Shown: positions 9,788-17,403 of the stretch, piece after piece
Layout: the number at the start of each line of letters is the position of its first letter
Numbering within the stretch: the first letter of the stretch is position 1
Assembly (NCBI GenBank): GCA_041398785.1
Contig: JAWKUA010000009.1
Coordinates: 210,629-274,628, forward strand
Direction: 5' to 3'
Length of the DNA: 64,000 bases
Source: Planctomycetaceae bacterium
Lineage (GTDB): Bacteria > Planctomycetota > Planctomycetia > Planctomycetales > Planctomycetaceae
Notes under the pieces: generated by a model
Database searches by the model: none
What the model was told of the DNA's origin: nothing
The model's input: the letters and a program-made list of their open reading frames with translations, nothing else
Translations under genes and position numbers: made by a program

Positions 9788-10258
9788 ATGTTCATCACCG
9801 GCGAAGTCAGACGAACGATCGACGAGCGACATCGCCTGACTCTTCCCGCCGACTTTGCGGAAGCAGTTGCAGATGAAATTGGCGACGTAATCCTCGCTAA
9901 GGAACGTTCCGGATGCGTCAGTTTGTGGCGGCGGGACGAATGGCAGCGACGACTGGACAGCGGCGTCAGTCTGCTGCGGCAGAAGATTGAATCCGGCCGC
10001 ATGGAACAGCGGTGGGGAGACGTCCAGCGGCTCGGCCGGTTGCTGTCAACCCGCCATCAGCAGGTAAGCCTTGCAAAGCGGTCACGCCTTCTGATTCCTG
10101 AGGGATTTCGTCAGTTCTTGGGAGTGGATGCCGGAAAGGAAGTGGTGATTGTCGGGGCGGTGATCTGCGTTGAAATCTGGCACCCGGATCGGTGGATGGA
10201 CGTGCTGAAGGATGAGATGCCCGAATTCGGAGAGCTGTTTAAGACGTTGACGCAATAG
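9788..10258 (+). CDS. MraZ-like AbrB-fold transcription regulator, outside a dcw cluster
   Basis: A 156-residue protein with two SpoVT/AbrB-like half-domains. The first is FITGEVRRTIDERHRLTLPADF (residues 2-23); the second is AKRSRLLIPEGFRQFLGVDAGKEVVIVGAVICVEIW (about 97-132). The order, spacing and the closing VEIWHPDRW match MraZ, which normally heads the division/cell-wall cluster and represses it. Here no mraW/rsmH, ftsL or mur gene follows; the next gene is nhaA. The usual MraZ motif D-x-K-G-R is replaced by DERHR and AKRSR. It may regulate its own promoter or a distant division locus. Confidence in the fold is high and in the role low. Confidence 0.8.
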   Translation: MFITGEVRRTIDERHRLTLPADFAEAVADEIGDVILAKERSGCVSLWRRDEWQRRLDSGVSLLRQKIESGRMEQRWGDVQRLGRLLSTRHQQVSLAKRSRLLIPEGFRQFLGVDAGKEVVIVGAVICVEIWHPDRWMDVLKDEMPEFGELFKTLTQ

Positions 10259-10632
10259 TCCGCGGGAGCACACTGGAAGCAGAAGAATCGAACGAGAGCG
10301 GGGCGCGCTTACTCACTCAACAACCCTCCATCTTGGCCGCTCACTCCATGGATGGCCCTTTCGGCAGGGATGCCGCCCTTCTCTCTTCGATTCGAATCAT
10401 TTCGAAAAGCACGCAGCCCGGGCGGTTCATCGCCCGGGCTGTTTTCGTTGGCGACGGATTTTGTCGACACCACACACTTGCGCAATCGACAAATCCTGCA
10501 CGTTCCGGAATCTCGGGTTGCTTTGCCTGTCTTTCGTGGCCGGCCCACGCAAATGCGCAACTAAGCTGTCGATAAGTCGATTGCCGAGCCTCGGCGTCAC
10601 GAATTCAGATCGACTTAGCAGGCAGCAATCCG
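10259..10632. other. intergenic region with terminator
   Basis: A 374-nt stretch between the MraZ-like gene and nhaA. It contains the terminator described at 10415 and presumably the nhaA promoter in its right half. Nothing else is recognised. Confidence 0.5.
10415..10446 (+). terminator. rho-independent terminator after the MraZ-like gene
   Basis: A perfect 10-bp stem, AGCCCGGGCG (10415-10424) with CGCCCGGGCT (10431-10440), has a 6-nt loop and is followed by GTTTTC. It separates the MraZ-like gene from nhaA. Confidence 0.85.
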
Positions 10633-11901
10633 ATGAAACGCACCGTAGAACGACTCCAGGAATTTTCCGCACCCCTCATTCTGGGCGTCATCGTCGCTGT
10701 AATCTGGGCGAATCTGAGCCCCAACAGCTACTACGCTGCCGTCCACGCCCCATTCCACCAGTTTGGCGACTGGCTCTCGATGGGAAACAGCGTGACCGAA
10801 ATGCATGCTCACGGCTGGGCTCATTACTTCACGCTGCACTTCCTGATCAACGACATTTTCATGGTGGTCTTCTTCGGCATCGCCGCGAAGGAAATCACAG
10901 AAGCCTGCCTTCCCGAAGGTGCGCTGAATCCGGTGTCGAAGGCCATCAACCCGCTGTTTGGAACAGTTGGCGGCGTACTGGGACCGATCTGTGTGTTCCT
11001 TACGCTGAACGCCGTGGTCGGCAAACCGGAGTGGATCAAGGGCTGGGGAGTTCCCACCGCAACAGATATCGCACTGGCGTGGCTGGTGATTCGCTGTCTG
11101 TTTGGAAAGACTCATCCCGCGGTCAGTTTTCTGCTGCTGCTGGCAGTGGCTGATGACGCGATCGGGCTGGGAATCATCGCCATCGGCTACCCCGACCCGG
11201 CACATCCGACCGAATGGGCAAACCTGATTTGGCTGATCCCGGGAATGGCGACTGCCTGGGGACTGAGAATGAAGGGCGTTCGAAACTGGGTTCCGTATGT
11301 CGTCATCGGCGGAGCTCTGTGCTGGTGGGGACTTTACAGCGCTCACCTGCATCCGGCCCTGGCGCTTGTCTTCATCGTTCCGTTCCTGCCGGCACCGACT
11401 CACGACGAAGGTCTGTTCGTGGACGCCGAGCGTGACGCGACACATGGTCACTCGCCGCTGGAAAACTTCGAACACGATATGAAGCGGCTGGTCGACTTCG
11501 GGCTGTTCTTCTTCGCACTGGCCAATGCCGGCGTCGGATTTTCAGAAGTGAATGGTCTGAGCTGGATGATTCTGGGAGCCCTGATTGTCGGCAAGACGGC
11601 GGGAATCACATTGTTTTCGGGCGTTGCCGCGGCAATCGGATTTCCACTGCCGAAGGGCATGACGATGGCCCACCTGCTGGTCACCAGCGTGGTTGCGGGC
11701 CTTGGCCTGACGGTGGCTCTGTTCGTCTGCGGGCAGGCGTTTCCGGATCCGTCGATGCAGGGAGCCGCAAAAATGGGAGCTGTGTTTTCCGTCGCGGCCG
11801 CCGTGGTTGCTTTTGGCCTGAAGGCGTTTCTGCGGTTCGAAAAAGCTGCGGAAAAGCTGATCGACGAAGCGCGACCTTCGTCCTCAGTCACAGCAAACTG
11901 A
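10633..11901 (+). CDS. nhaA: Na+/H+ antiporter NhaA
   Basis: A 422-residue inner-membrane antiporter that expels Na+ in exchange for protons, for salt and pH homeostasis. Hydrophobic segments cover most of the chain. The diagnostic motifs are GVPTATDIALAWL (the TDIA loop of the discontinuous helix IV) and AVADDAIGLGIIAI, where the adjacent aspartates near residues 172-174 correspond to the ion-binding pair D163/D164 of E. coli NhaA. The C-terminal helices carry GITLFSGVAAAIGFPLPKGM. The length is slightly above the E. coli protein because of an extended loop near residues 255-275 that includes DEGLFVDAERDATHGHSPLEN. It is monocistronic. Confidence 0.95.
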   Translation: MKRTVERLQEFSAPLILGVIVAVIWANLSPNSYYAAVHAPFHQFGDWLSMGNSVTEMHAHGWAHYFTLHFLINDIFMVVFFGIAAKEITEACLPEGALNPVSKAINPLFGTVGGVLGPICVFLTLNAVVGKPEWIKGWGVPTATDIALAWLVIRCLFGKTHPAVSFLLLLAVADDAIGLGIIAIGYPDPAHPTEWANLIWLIPGMATAWGLRMKGVRNWVPYVVIGGALCWWGLYSAHLHPALALVFIVPFLPAPTHDEGLFVDAERDATHGHSPLENFEHDMKRLVDFGLFFFALANAGVGFSEVNGLSWMILGALIVGKTAGITLFSGVAAAIGFPLPKGMTMAHLLVTSVVAGLGLTVALFVCGQAFPDPSMQGAAKMGAVFSVAAAVVAFGLKAFLRFEKAAEKLIDEARPSSSVTAN

Positions 11902-12197
11902 TTGGGCATTGCAGGCGAGCCTCCACTCCAAATGCGCAGTCACATCGATCACACATGCGACGGAATCGCGACAGACGAAGTTTGAACGATGTGGCTGCCG
12001 TATTCGGTAAATCCTGCAGTCACCACGACTTGAGAAAATCCGGCAAATTCGGCATCTCCATCGCTCATTGCTGCGTGCAGTAAGTCATTTCAGGAGATGA
12101 CGGCGGCTTTGTCATCAGAGTCTGGCACCCGCGGGGGGCCGTCGGGCTGGCACCGACCCGAATCTCAGGTTTCTCAGAAAGAAACAGGGAGCAGGAA

Positions 12198-12563
12198 ATG
12201 AGCAGGTTCATGGTCGGAGCATGCGCGGCACTGGCAATGGGAATTCTCGGCGCTGATGATGCCTCCGCACAGTACTATCGCGGCGGATACGGTATCGGAT
12301 ATTCGTCGCCGGGTTTCTCGATCGGCATCAACACAGGTCGCGGGTACGGTGGCAATTTCGGCTACGGCCGAACGACGCGTGTCTGGCACAACACGAGTCA
12401 CTACGACTTCCACCCCACAACAGTTTACCGGCACGGAAATCACTACCACGTTCAGCCGGCACACTATGACTTCCACCAGACCGGTCACGTCGACCGGATC
12501 CGCGGCGGACGTGTCATTCACGGTCGCAGCCGAACGGTCTACGGCGGTCATCACCACTGGTGA
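12198..12563 (+). CDS. small secreted Gly/Tyr/His-rich protein
   Basis: A 121-residue protein with a signal peptide (MSRFMVGACAALAMGILGADDASAQ) followed by a mature part rich in Gly, Tyr and Arg and then in His (HWYDFH-like units: NTSHYDFHPTTVYRHGNHYH, AHYDFHQTGH), ending in GGHHHW. The YDFH element occurs twice. GGGAGCAGGAA directly before the ATG is a strong ribosome-binding site. Histidine clusters suggest metal binding, but that is inference. Similar short His/Tyr-rich exported proteins are common and uncharacterised in planctomycetes. It faces the His-rich lipoprotein gene at 12753-13346 across a shared terminator-like hairpin. Confidence 0.75.
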   Translation: MSRFMVGACAALAMGILGADDASAQYYRGGYGIGYSSPGFSIGINTGRGYGGNFGYGRTTRVWHNTSHYDFHPTTVYRHGNHYHVQPAHYDFHQTGHVDRIRGGRVIHGRSRTVYGGHHHW

Positions 12564-12616
12564 TGCCACAACATCGCGACCGCCGATTTCACGACTGATC
12601 ACAGAATCGACGACTG

Positions 12617-12650
12617 AATCCCGCCGACCGGTACACTGGTCGACGGGATT
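12617..12650. terminator. long hairpin between convergent genes
   Basis: A 16-bp near-perfect stem (AATCCCGCCGACCGGT with ACTGGTCGACGGGATT) with a 2-nt loop lies 54 bases after the small secreted protein's stop. It has no strong T-tract, but the position between convergent genes fits a bidirectional terminator. Confidence 0.6.
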
Positions 12651-12752
12651 CACTTTGCGCCGCTCGTGGTCGGTTCGAAGGGAAAGTCTGCATCGGCAGC
12701 TACGAAGATTACTCATCACTGACCGCACTTCGTTGCAGCCTGCGTCGACGTG

Positions 12753-13346
12753 CTACTCGCCCTCGTGCGACGCATCAGCGCTATCACTGTGACCGTCGGC
12801 ACTGTGGCCGGCAGCATGATCGTCTTCCGCGTGTTCGTCGCCGTGGTCGTGCGCGTGGCGAATCACGCCGCTGTACGACTTGCCTCCGATCATCACGACC
12901 AGTTTCGGCTCCGCATCGTGCTGGTCGAGATGCTCGGCGAGTTCGCTGTCGCTGGAAACGAACCGCGACGATTTCCCTTCTGCATCTGAGGCATCGGGCT
13001 CAGCGGCCAGCGCAAATTGTTCGGGCGTTCCGTCGTGGCTGACGTTGATTTTCAGATCCGCGGCATCGACGGCAACCTGCTGTTTCGCCGCCGAATCGAG
13101 AATAAACACAGTCACCGTTTCGGCCTCATCGTCGTGCACGACCTCGGCGTGGTACTCCTCATCGCCAAGTTCTACCAGATCACCGTGGTGCGGCCCCTCG
13201 GACGGATGGCTGTGCCCGCCCGCGGTGGATTCGCTGGCCGGTGCCGATCCATAGTCCACGAAATCTTCCTGTTGTTGACATCCGATGCCGCTGACTGCTG
13301 CCAGAATCAAGGCCATGACTGCGACTGAAATCGCTGTTTTCATCAT
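12753..13346 (-). CDS. His/Asp/Glu-rich lipoprotein
   Basis: A 197-residue exported protein. The N-terminus MMKTAISVAVMALILAAVSGIGC ends in a Cys that fits a lipobox, although the residue at -3 is Gly. The mature part has a His-rich patch (GGHSHPSEGPHHGDLVELG), a beta-like domain (EYHAEVVHDDEAETVTVFILD) and a C-terminal tail of His/Asp/Glu (HAHDHGDEHAEDDHAAGHS). Such proteins accompany metal-efflux (Cus/Czc-type) genes in planctomycetes, but no pump is adjacent here. I infer metal buffering in the periplasm; no enzyme motif is seen. Two consecutive ATGs (13346 and 13343) are possible starts. Confidence 0.7.
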   Translation of the reverse strand: MMKTAISVAVMALILAAVSGIGCQQQEDFVDYGSAPASESTAGGHSHPSEGPHHGDLVELGDEEYHAEVVHDDEAETVTVFILDSAAKQQVAVDAADLKINVSHDGTPEQFALAAEPDASDAEGKSSRFVSSDSELAEHLDQHDAEPKLVVMIGGKSYSGVIRHAHDHGDEHAEDDHAAGHSADGHSDSADASHEGE

Positions 13347-13503
13347 TCGTATCCTGCCTCTGTGAGAATCAGTGAATAAGTTTGCCGAGTATCATACGCC
13401 GCTGGCAGTTTCGGCCAATGGCTTTGTCATTACAATCCGGCTGCGGGAGCCTGATGGCTCATGTTTTCACCGGCTCAGAGGCTCTCACGAACAGAATTGC
13501 GGT

Positions 13504-14301
13504 ATGGACTTTCTGCAGCTTCAGGGAAAGAACGTCCTGGTCCTGGGCGTGGCCAACCGGAAAAGCGTCGCATGGCACACGGCGGAACTGCTGCTGGAAG
13601 CAGGCGCCAACGTCTTGTTTGGAGTCCGATCGGAACAGCGCGCGGAAGCAGTGAAAAAGCTCGCTCCCGATTCCCACGTTTTTGTCTGCGATGTCGAACG
13701 ACAGGCCGATATTGACCGAATGGCGAAAGATGTCAGCGGCGCGGTGGACGTGCTGCACGGAATCGTGCATTCGATTGCCTTTGCCGACTATTCCGCCGGA
13801 TGGCTGCCGTTCCACGAAACTCCGCGCGATGCCTTTCTTCAGGCGGTCAATGTGTCGTGCTTTTCACTGATTGCCATCTGCAACGCGCTGAAGTCGGTGC
13901 TCGATCCGAACACCGGCAGCGTCGTCACAATTTCCATTTCGACAACTCGAATGGCGGCGGAGAATTATGGATTCATGGCTCCGGTCAAGGCGGCTCTGGA
14001 TTCCTCGATCTGCTTCCTGGCCAAGTCGTTTTCGAAGTTTTCGAAGGTTCGCTTCAATGCAGCCTGTCCGGGACTGTTGAAGACTTCGGCGTCCGCCGGC
14101 ATTCCCGGCTACGTCGATAGTTACCTGTTCGCTGAAAAGGCGACGCTGCGAAAACAGGCCGTCCGGACCGAAGAAGTGGCGTCGACAGTTGTGTTCCTGT
14201 TGAGTCCCCGATCCGCTGGTATCAACTCCCAGGGCATCGTGATCGACGCCGGCATGAGTACGAACTACTTTGATGACGAACTCATCCGAGAAGGCGGCTG
14301 A
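13504..14301 (+). CDS. fabI: enoyl-[acyl-carrier-protein] reductase (FabI-type SDR)
   Basis: A 265-residue short-chain dehydrogenase of the FabI type, which carries out the NAD(P)H-dependent last step of fatty-acid elongation. It has the FabI-style cofactor loop GVANRKSVAW (residues about 15-24) and the catalytic Y155-x6-K162 in YGFMAPVKAAL, equivalent to Y156/K163 in E. coli. The C-terminal VIDAGMSTNYF also fits. One oddity: the second active-site tyrosine of FabI, ten residues before the first (Y146 in E. coli), is Ile145 here (VVTISISTTRMAAENY), so substrate handling or triclosan response may differ. ATG 13504 was chosen over a longer open frame because it starts the fold. Its 3' end overlaps the next gene by 29 bases. 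Confidence 0.85.
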   Translation: MDFLQLQGKNVLVLGVANRKSVAWHTAELLLEAGANVLFGVRSEQRAEAVKKLAPDSHVFVCDVERQADIDRMAKDVSGAVDVLHGIVHSIAFADYSAGWLPFHETPRDAFLQAVNVSCFSLIAICNALKSVLDPNTGSVVTISISTTRMAAENYGFMAPVKAALDSSICFLAKSFSKFSKVRFNAACPGLLKTSASAGIPGYVDSYLFAEKATLRKQAVRTEEVASTVVFLLSPRSAGINSQGIVIDAGMSTNYFDDELIREGG

Positions 14302-15613
14302 CGACCGCACTGCCGGAAATCTGAAGCGAGTACCGGTGCCGCTGGCCGTCCTGCTGGTCGCGGCACTGTTGCTGCGCATCGCAGCCGTGATGGCGCTTGG
14401 CGACGACCTGCGGACCGATCCGGACGGCTATGTCGGCCTGGCTCAAAGCGTCGCCGCCGGTTCAGGCCTTTCGGTGCCGGGTTCTGATCGTGCAACCGCG
14501 TTCCGACCACCGCTGTTGCCTTTGATGATTGCCGTGGGAATTCGGATCGGTTTGTCCGGCGTCGCTGCGGTCGTTTTGCTGAACATCGCCGCGGGCGTGA
14601 TCACCGTTGCCGCCACCTGGATGCTCGGCAGAACTCTGCAACTGAACGGCCGGTGGATTTTCGCTGCGGCCGCGGTTCCCGTCTTCGACCCCCTTCTTCT
14701 GCGCTACACGGCAATTCCAATGACGGAAGTTCCAAGCGCCGCCCTGGCAACGATCGCCGTCTGGCTGTTCGTCCGATATCAGCAGTCTCACGAAATGAAG
14801 GATGGTGCTGGATCCGGAGTCGCCTTTGGTCTCGCTGCGCTTTGTCGTCCGGTCCTGCTGGTCACGGGAGTACTGCTGGCAGTCATCGGCGCGACAAGCC
14901 GGTGGCGACGCTGGCGAATCACGAATGGACGGTTTTTTCGAATGATCCTGCTGTCGACAGTGCCGGCTGCGGCCATGGCGGTCACAGTCGCTCCGTGGAT
15001 CGTCCGAAACGAAGTCGTGTTCGGCAAATCTATCCCGGCAACAACGCACGGAGGCTACACACTGCTGCTGGGCAACAATTCTGTGTTCTTCCGCGAAGTG
15101 GTTGATGCCCCCGGCCAGCCGGTCTGGTCAGGTCAGAGCCTCTCTGAATGGCAGCAGGACATGAATCATCAGATGACGAATGATGGCGTCGCGCCTGGTG
15201 ACGAAATCGCCGCCGATCGGTGGATGTATGCACGTGCGCGCGAGGAAATCCATGCTCAACCCGGCGTCTTCCTTAAGGCCTGCCTTCTGCGATGGAAGCG
15301 ATTCTGGGGGCTCAGTCCCGCCACCGGCAGCCACGGCGTTCCAATCGATCTGGCTGTCGGCACGTGGTACGCTGTCCTGTGGATCGGACTCCTGGGCAGT
15401 CTGATTCCGCGCGGAGTCCGGCAGCGCACGGATTGCATTTGGCTGCTGTGGACCGCCATACTCTCCTTCCTGCTGCTGCACACGTTTTATTGGACCGACA
15501 CCCGGATGCGAGCGCCGCTGACAGGCGTGCTGGCCGTTCTGGCGATCGTCGGCTATCAGAATTGGCTGCGGCTGTCTTCACGCCTGAGGCGTACGACGGA
15601 GCTCAGTTCATGA
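14273..15613 (+). CDS. GT-C family membrane glycosyltransferase (family 39/ArnT-like)
   Basis: A 446-residue polytopic membrane protein with about ten hydrophobic segments. After the first transmembrane helix comes DDLRTDPDGYVGLAQSVAAG: an acidic residue in the first external loop, as in GT-C enzymes that use polyprenyl-phosphate sugars. It also has ATAFRPPLLPLMIA, the RPP element common in this superfamily. The C-terminal segment (FLLLHTFYWTDTRMRAPLTG) resembles the H-x-x-x-x-x-x-R-Y/M-R-x-P end of dolichyl-P-mannose-type transferases. It probably transfers a sugar to lipid or protein at the periplasmic face. ATG 14273 lies inside fabI; the coupling suggests translational linkage. Confidence 0.75.
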   Translation: MTNSSEKAADDRTAGNLKRVPVPLAVLLVAALLLRIAAVMALGDDLRTDPDGYVGLAQSVAAGSGLSVPGSDRATAFRPPLLPLMIAVGIRIGLSGVAAVVLLNIAAGVITVAATWMLGRTLQLNGRWIFAAAAVPVFDPLLLRYTAIPMTEVPSAALATIAVWLFVRYQQSHEMKDGAGSGVAFGLAALCRPVLLVTGVLLAVIGATSRWRRWRITNGRFFRMILLSTVPAAAMAVTVAPWIVRNEVVFGKSIPATTHGGYTLLLGNNSVFFREVVDAPGQPVWSGQSLSEWQQDMNHQMTNDGVAPGDEIAADRWMYARAREEIHAQPGVFLKACLLRWKRFWGLSPATGSHGVPIDLAVGTWYAVLWIGLLGSLIPRGVRQRTDCIWLLWTAILSFLLLHTFYWTDTRMRAPLTGVLAVLAIVGYQNWLRLSSRLRRTTELSS

Positions 15614-15690
15614 ATCGCACCGAACAACTCGCAGCGGCTGACCTCAGACTGAGTGACGAAGATGACGGCAGAGTCCCGGCAAGACCATGA
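15610..15690 (+). CDS. possible 26-residue ORF in an ATGA-overlap chain
   Basis: The stop of the glycosyltransferase overlaps an ATG (ATGA at 15610). The frame encodes 26 residues (MNRTEQLAAADLRLSDEDDG...) and ends in another ATGA. The chain of 4-base overlaps is suggestive of translational coupling, but the peptide is hydrophilic, matches nothing I know, and may be chance. The AroD/AroE-like gene starts 120 bases further on. Confidence 0.25.
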   Translation: MNRTEQLAAADLRLSDEDDGRVPARP

Positions 15691-15810
15691 TCCCGCGGCC
15701 CGATTTGGCGCGGACGAAAACACTTGCGAGCACAACCGCCCGAGAATCGGCCATCCACAACGGTCTGACATTCACTTCGACGGAAACATGCCTGCTGACG
15801 GACGACGCCG

Positions 15811-17259
15811 ATGATCTGTATTTCCGTTTCACCGTCGTCCCGCACGCTTGCTCCCGTGGATTTGCTGAACGCTTCCCGCAAGTGCGATTTGATTGAACTC
15901 TGCCTGGACCAGTTCATCAAGACTCCGGACGTTGCCGAACTGCTCCGGAGCGTCGACAAACCGGTGTTGGTTTCGTGTCGTCGACAGCGTGACGGCGGCC
16001 ACTGGCGGCACAGCGAAGAACAGCGGCTGCAATTGCTGCGCAACTCCATCGTCGCCGGTCCGGCCTACATCGAACTGGAATTGGATGTGGCTGACAAGGT
16101 GCCGCGTTTCGGCAATACCAGGCGAGTGATCAGCTATACAAGTCTGAATCGGCCACCGGCGAAGATCGATGATGTCTTCGAAAAGTGCTGGAACGCGAAA
16201 GCTGACGTGGTCAAGTTCACCTGGCCAACAGACGATCTCGACGCCGCGTGGCCGTTGCTGGCGGCGGTGACTCAGAAACGCGAACTGCCGGTCGTCGGAC
16301 AGGGAATCGGACCGTCCGGACTGACGTTTTCACTGCTGAGCCGGAAGTACGGATCTCCGTGGATTTACGCGGCGCTGGAAAAGGGCATGGAAACCTGGCC
16401 CGGCCAGCCGACGGTCTGGGAACTGGAAGAAGAATATCGGTGGAACGAAATCGGCAGGGGCACCCGGTTCCTGGGCATCATCGGGATGGGTGCCGCCGAA
16501 AACACGTCCACGCGTATCCTGAATTTCTCGTTCCAGGAACTTGGCAGGCGCATCCGGTGCCTGCCGCTGATACCGGGCAAGTCTGATCGGCTGAAGAAGA
16601 TGCTGCAGGTGATGAAGATCAACGGACTGATTGTCGATCCGATGTGTTCAGCACACCTCGACGATTTCGCTGAACCCGGCGACGAGGTTGCCCGAAAGTC
16701 CGGTTACATGGATCTGTTCATGGAGAAGAGCAGCGGCTGGAAGGGCGTCGCCACACTGTTATCAGCGCTGGAAACTGTCATTCACAACCAGCGGGAAGAT
16801 CTGTTGCGAATGAACGGCCGCGCCGTCACGGTGATTGGCAGTGGTCCTCTGGGAATGGCGGCCGCCGTCTGGGCGGCATCAAAGAACGCCGCCGTCAGCA
16901 TTGCCGCTCCTTCTGATAACGCGGCAACGTCCGCCGCCAGACACTGCGGGGTACGACACCTGCCGTGGAGTGCCGTTCACGGAGTACGGACGGAAATCCT
17001 GATTCTGGCGGGTTGTGAAATTCGCTGTGGCACGGATCGCCGCGAATTGAATCCGTCGCTCATCCGTGAAGGCATGACGGTTGTCGATCTGACCCGGTAT
17101 CCCAACGAATCAGCGTTCGCCGACGAGGCAGCCGCTCGGGGAGCACACTATCCTTCGCCGCCGCGAATCTTTGCCGAACAGCTTCAACTTCAGTTCCGAA
17201 CACTGACCGGGCTCGACTTGCCGCCGGGAGCGTTCGAAAAGGGACTTGGCCCGCGATAG
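15811..17259 (+). CDS. AroD/AroE-like fusion protein lacking catalytic residues
   Basis: A 482-residue protein that aligns along its length with a type I 3-dehydroquinate dehydratase (about 1-215) fused to shikimate dehydrogenase (about 220-482), the pair that performs steps 3 and 4 of the shikimate pathway. The Schiff-base lysine is kept (DVVKF, K135), but the catalytic His of SNHDF is Thr110 (ISYTSL) and the substrate Arg of G-x-x-S-R is lost. In the second half the HSxSP motif reads ENTSTR, the K of NVTxPxK is absent (LIVDPMCSAH), and NTD before the cofactor domain is missing. The Rossmann glycine loop GSGPLG (about 344) remains. I infer a non-catalytic or repurposed protein; true aroD/aroE may lie elsewhere. 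Confidence 0.7.
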   Translation: MICISVSPSSRTLAPVDLLNASRKCDLIELCLDQFIKTPDVAELLRSVDKPVLVSCRRQRDGGHWRHSEEQRLQLLRNSIVAGPAYIELELDVADKVPRFGNTRRVISYTSLNRPPAKIDDVFEKCWNAKADVVKFTWPTDDLDAAWPLLAAVTQKRELPVVGQGIGPSGLTFSLLSRKYGSPWIYAALEKGMETWPGQPTVWELEEEYRWNEIGRGTRFLGIIGMGAAENTSTRILNFSFQELGRRIRCLPLIPGKSDRLKKMLQVMKINGLIVDPMCSAHLDDFAEPGDEVARKSGYMDLFMEKSSGWKGVATLLSALETVIHNQREDLLRMNGRAVTVIGSGPLGMAAAVWAASKNAAVSIAAPSDNAATSAARHCGVRHLPWSAVHGVRTEILILAGCEIRCGTDRRELNPSLIREGMTVVDLTRYPNESAFADEAAARGAHYPSPPRIFAEQLQLQFRTLTGLDLPPGAFEKGLGPR

Positions 17260-17335
17260 CTCGGGAGGCATGATTTCCCCTTGCGATCGCAAAACGGCGA
17301 ACAACCGCTGGCGATCAGTTCCGGTGCGCAAACAC

Positions 17336-17369
17336 GAAAGCCCGCCATTTGCAGAAATGGCGGGCTTTC
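17336..17369. terminator. bidirectional rho-independent terminator
   Basis: A perfect 15-bp stem, GAAAGCCCGCCATTT (17336-17350) with AAATGGCGGGCTTTC (17355-17369), has the 4-nt loop GCAG. It lies between convergent genes, the AroD/AroE-like gene and the metalloprotease gene, and can serve both. Confidence 0.85.
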
Positions 17370-17403
17370 AGACGATTCAGAAACTGGCTCAGCAGGCGGA
17401 GAA

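Noticed and set aside
15687..15896. 69-codon plus-strand open frame before the AroD/AroE-like gene
   Set aside because: It overlaps the start of a well-supported gene in another frame and has no recognisable features.
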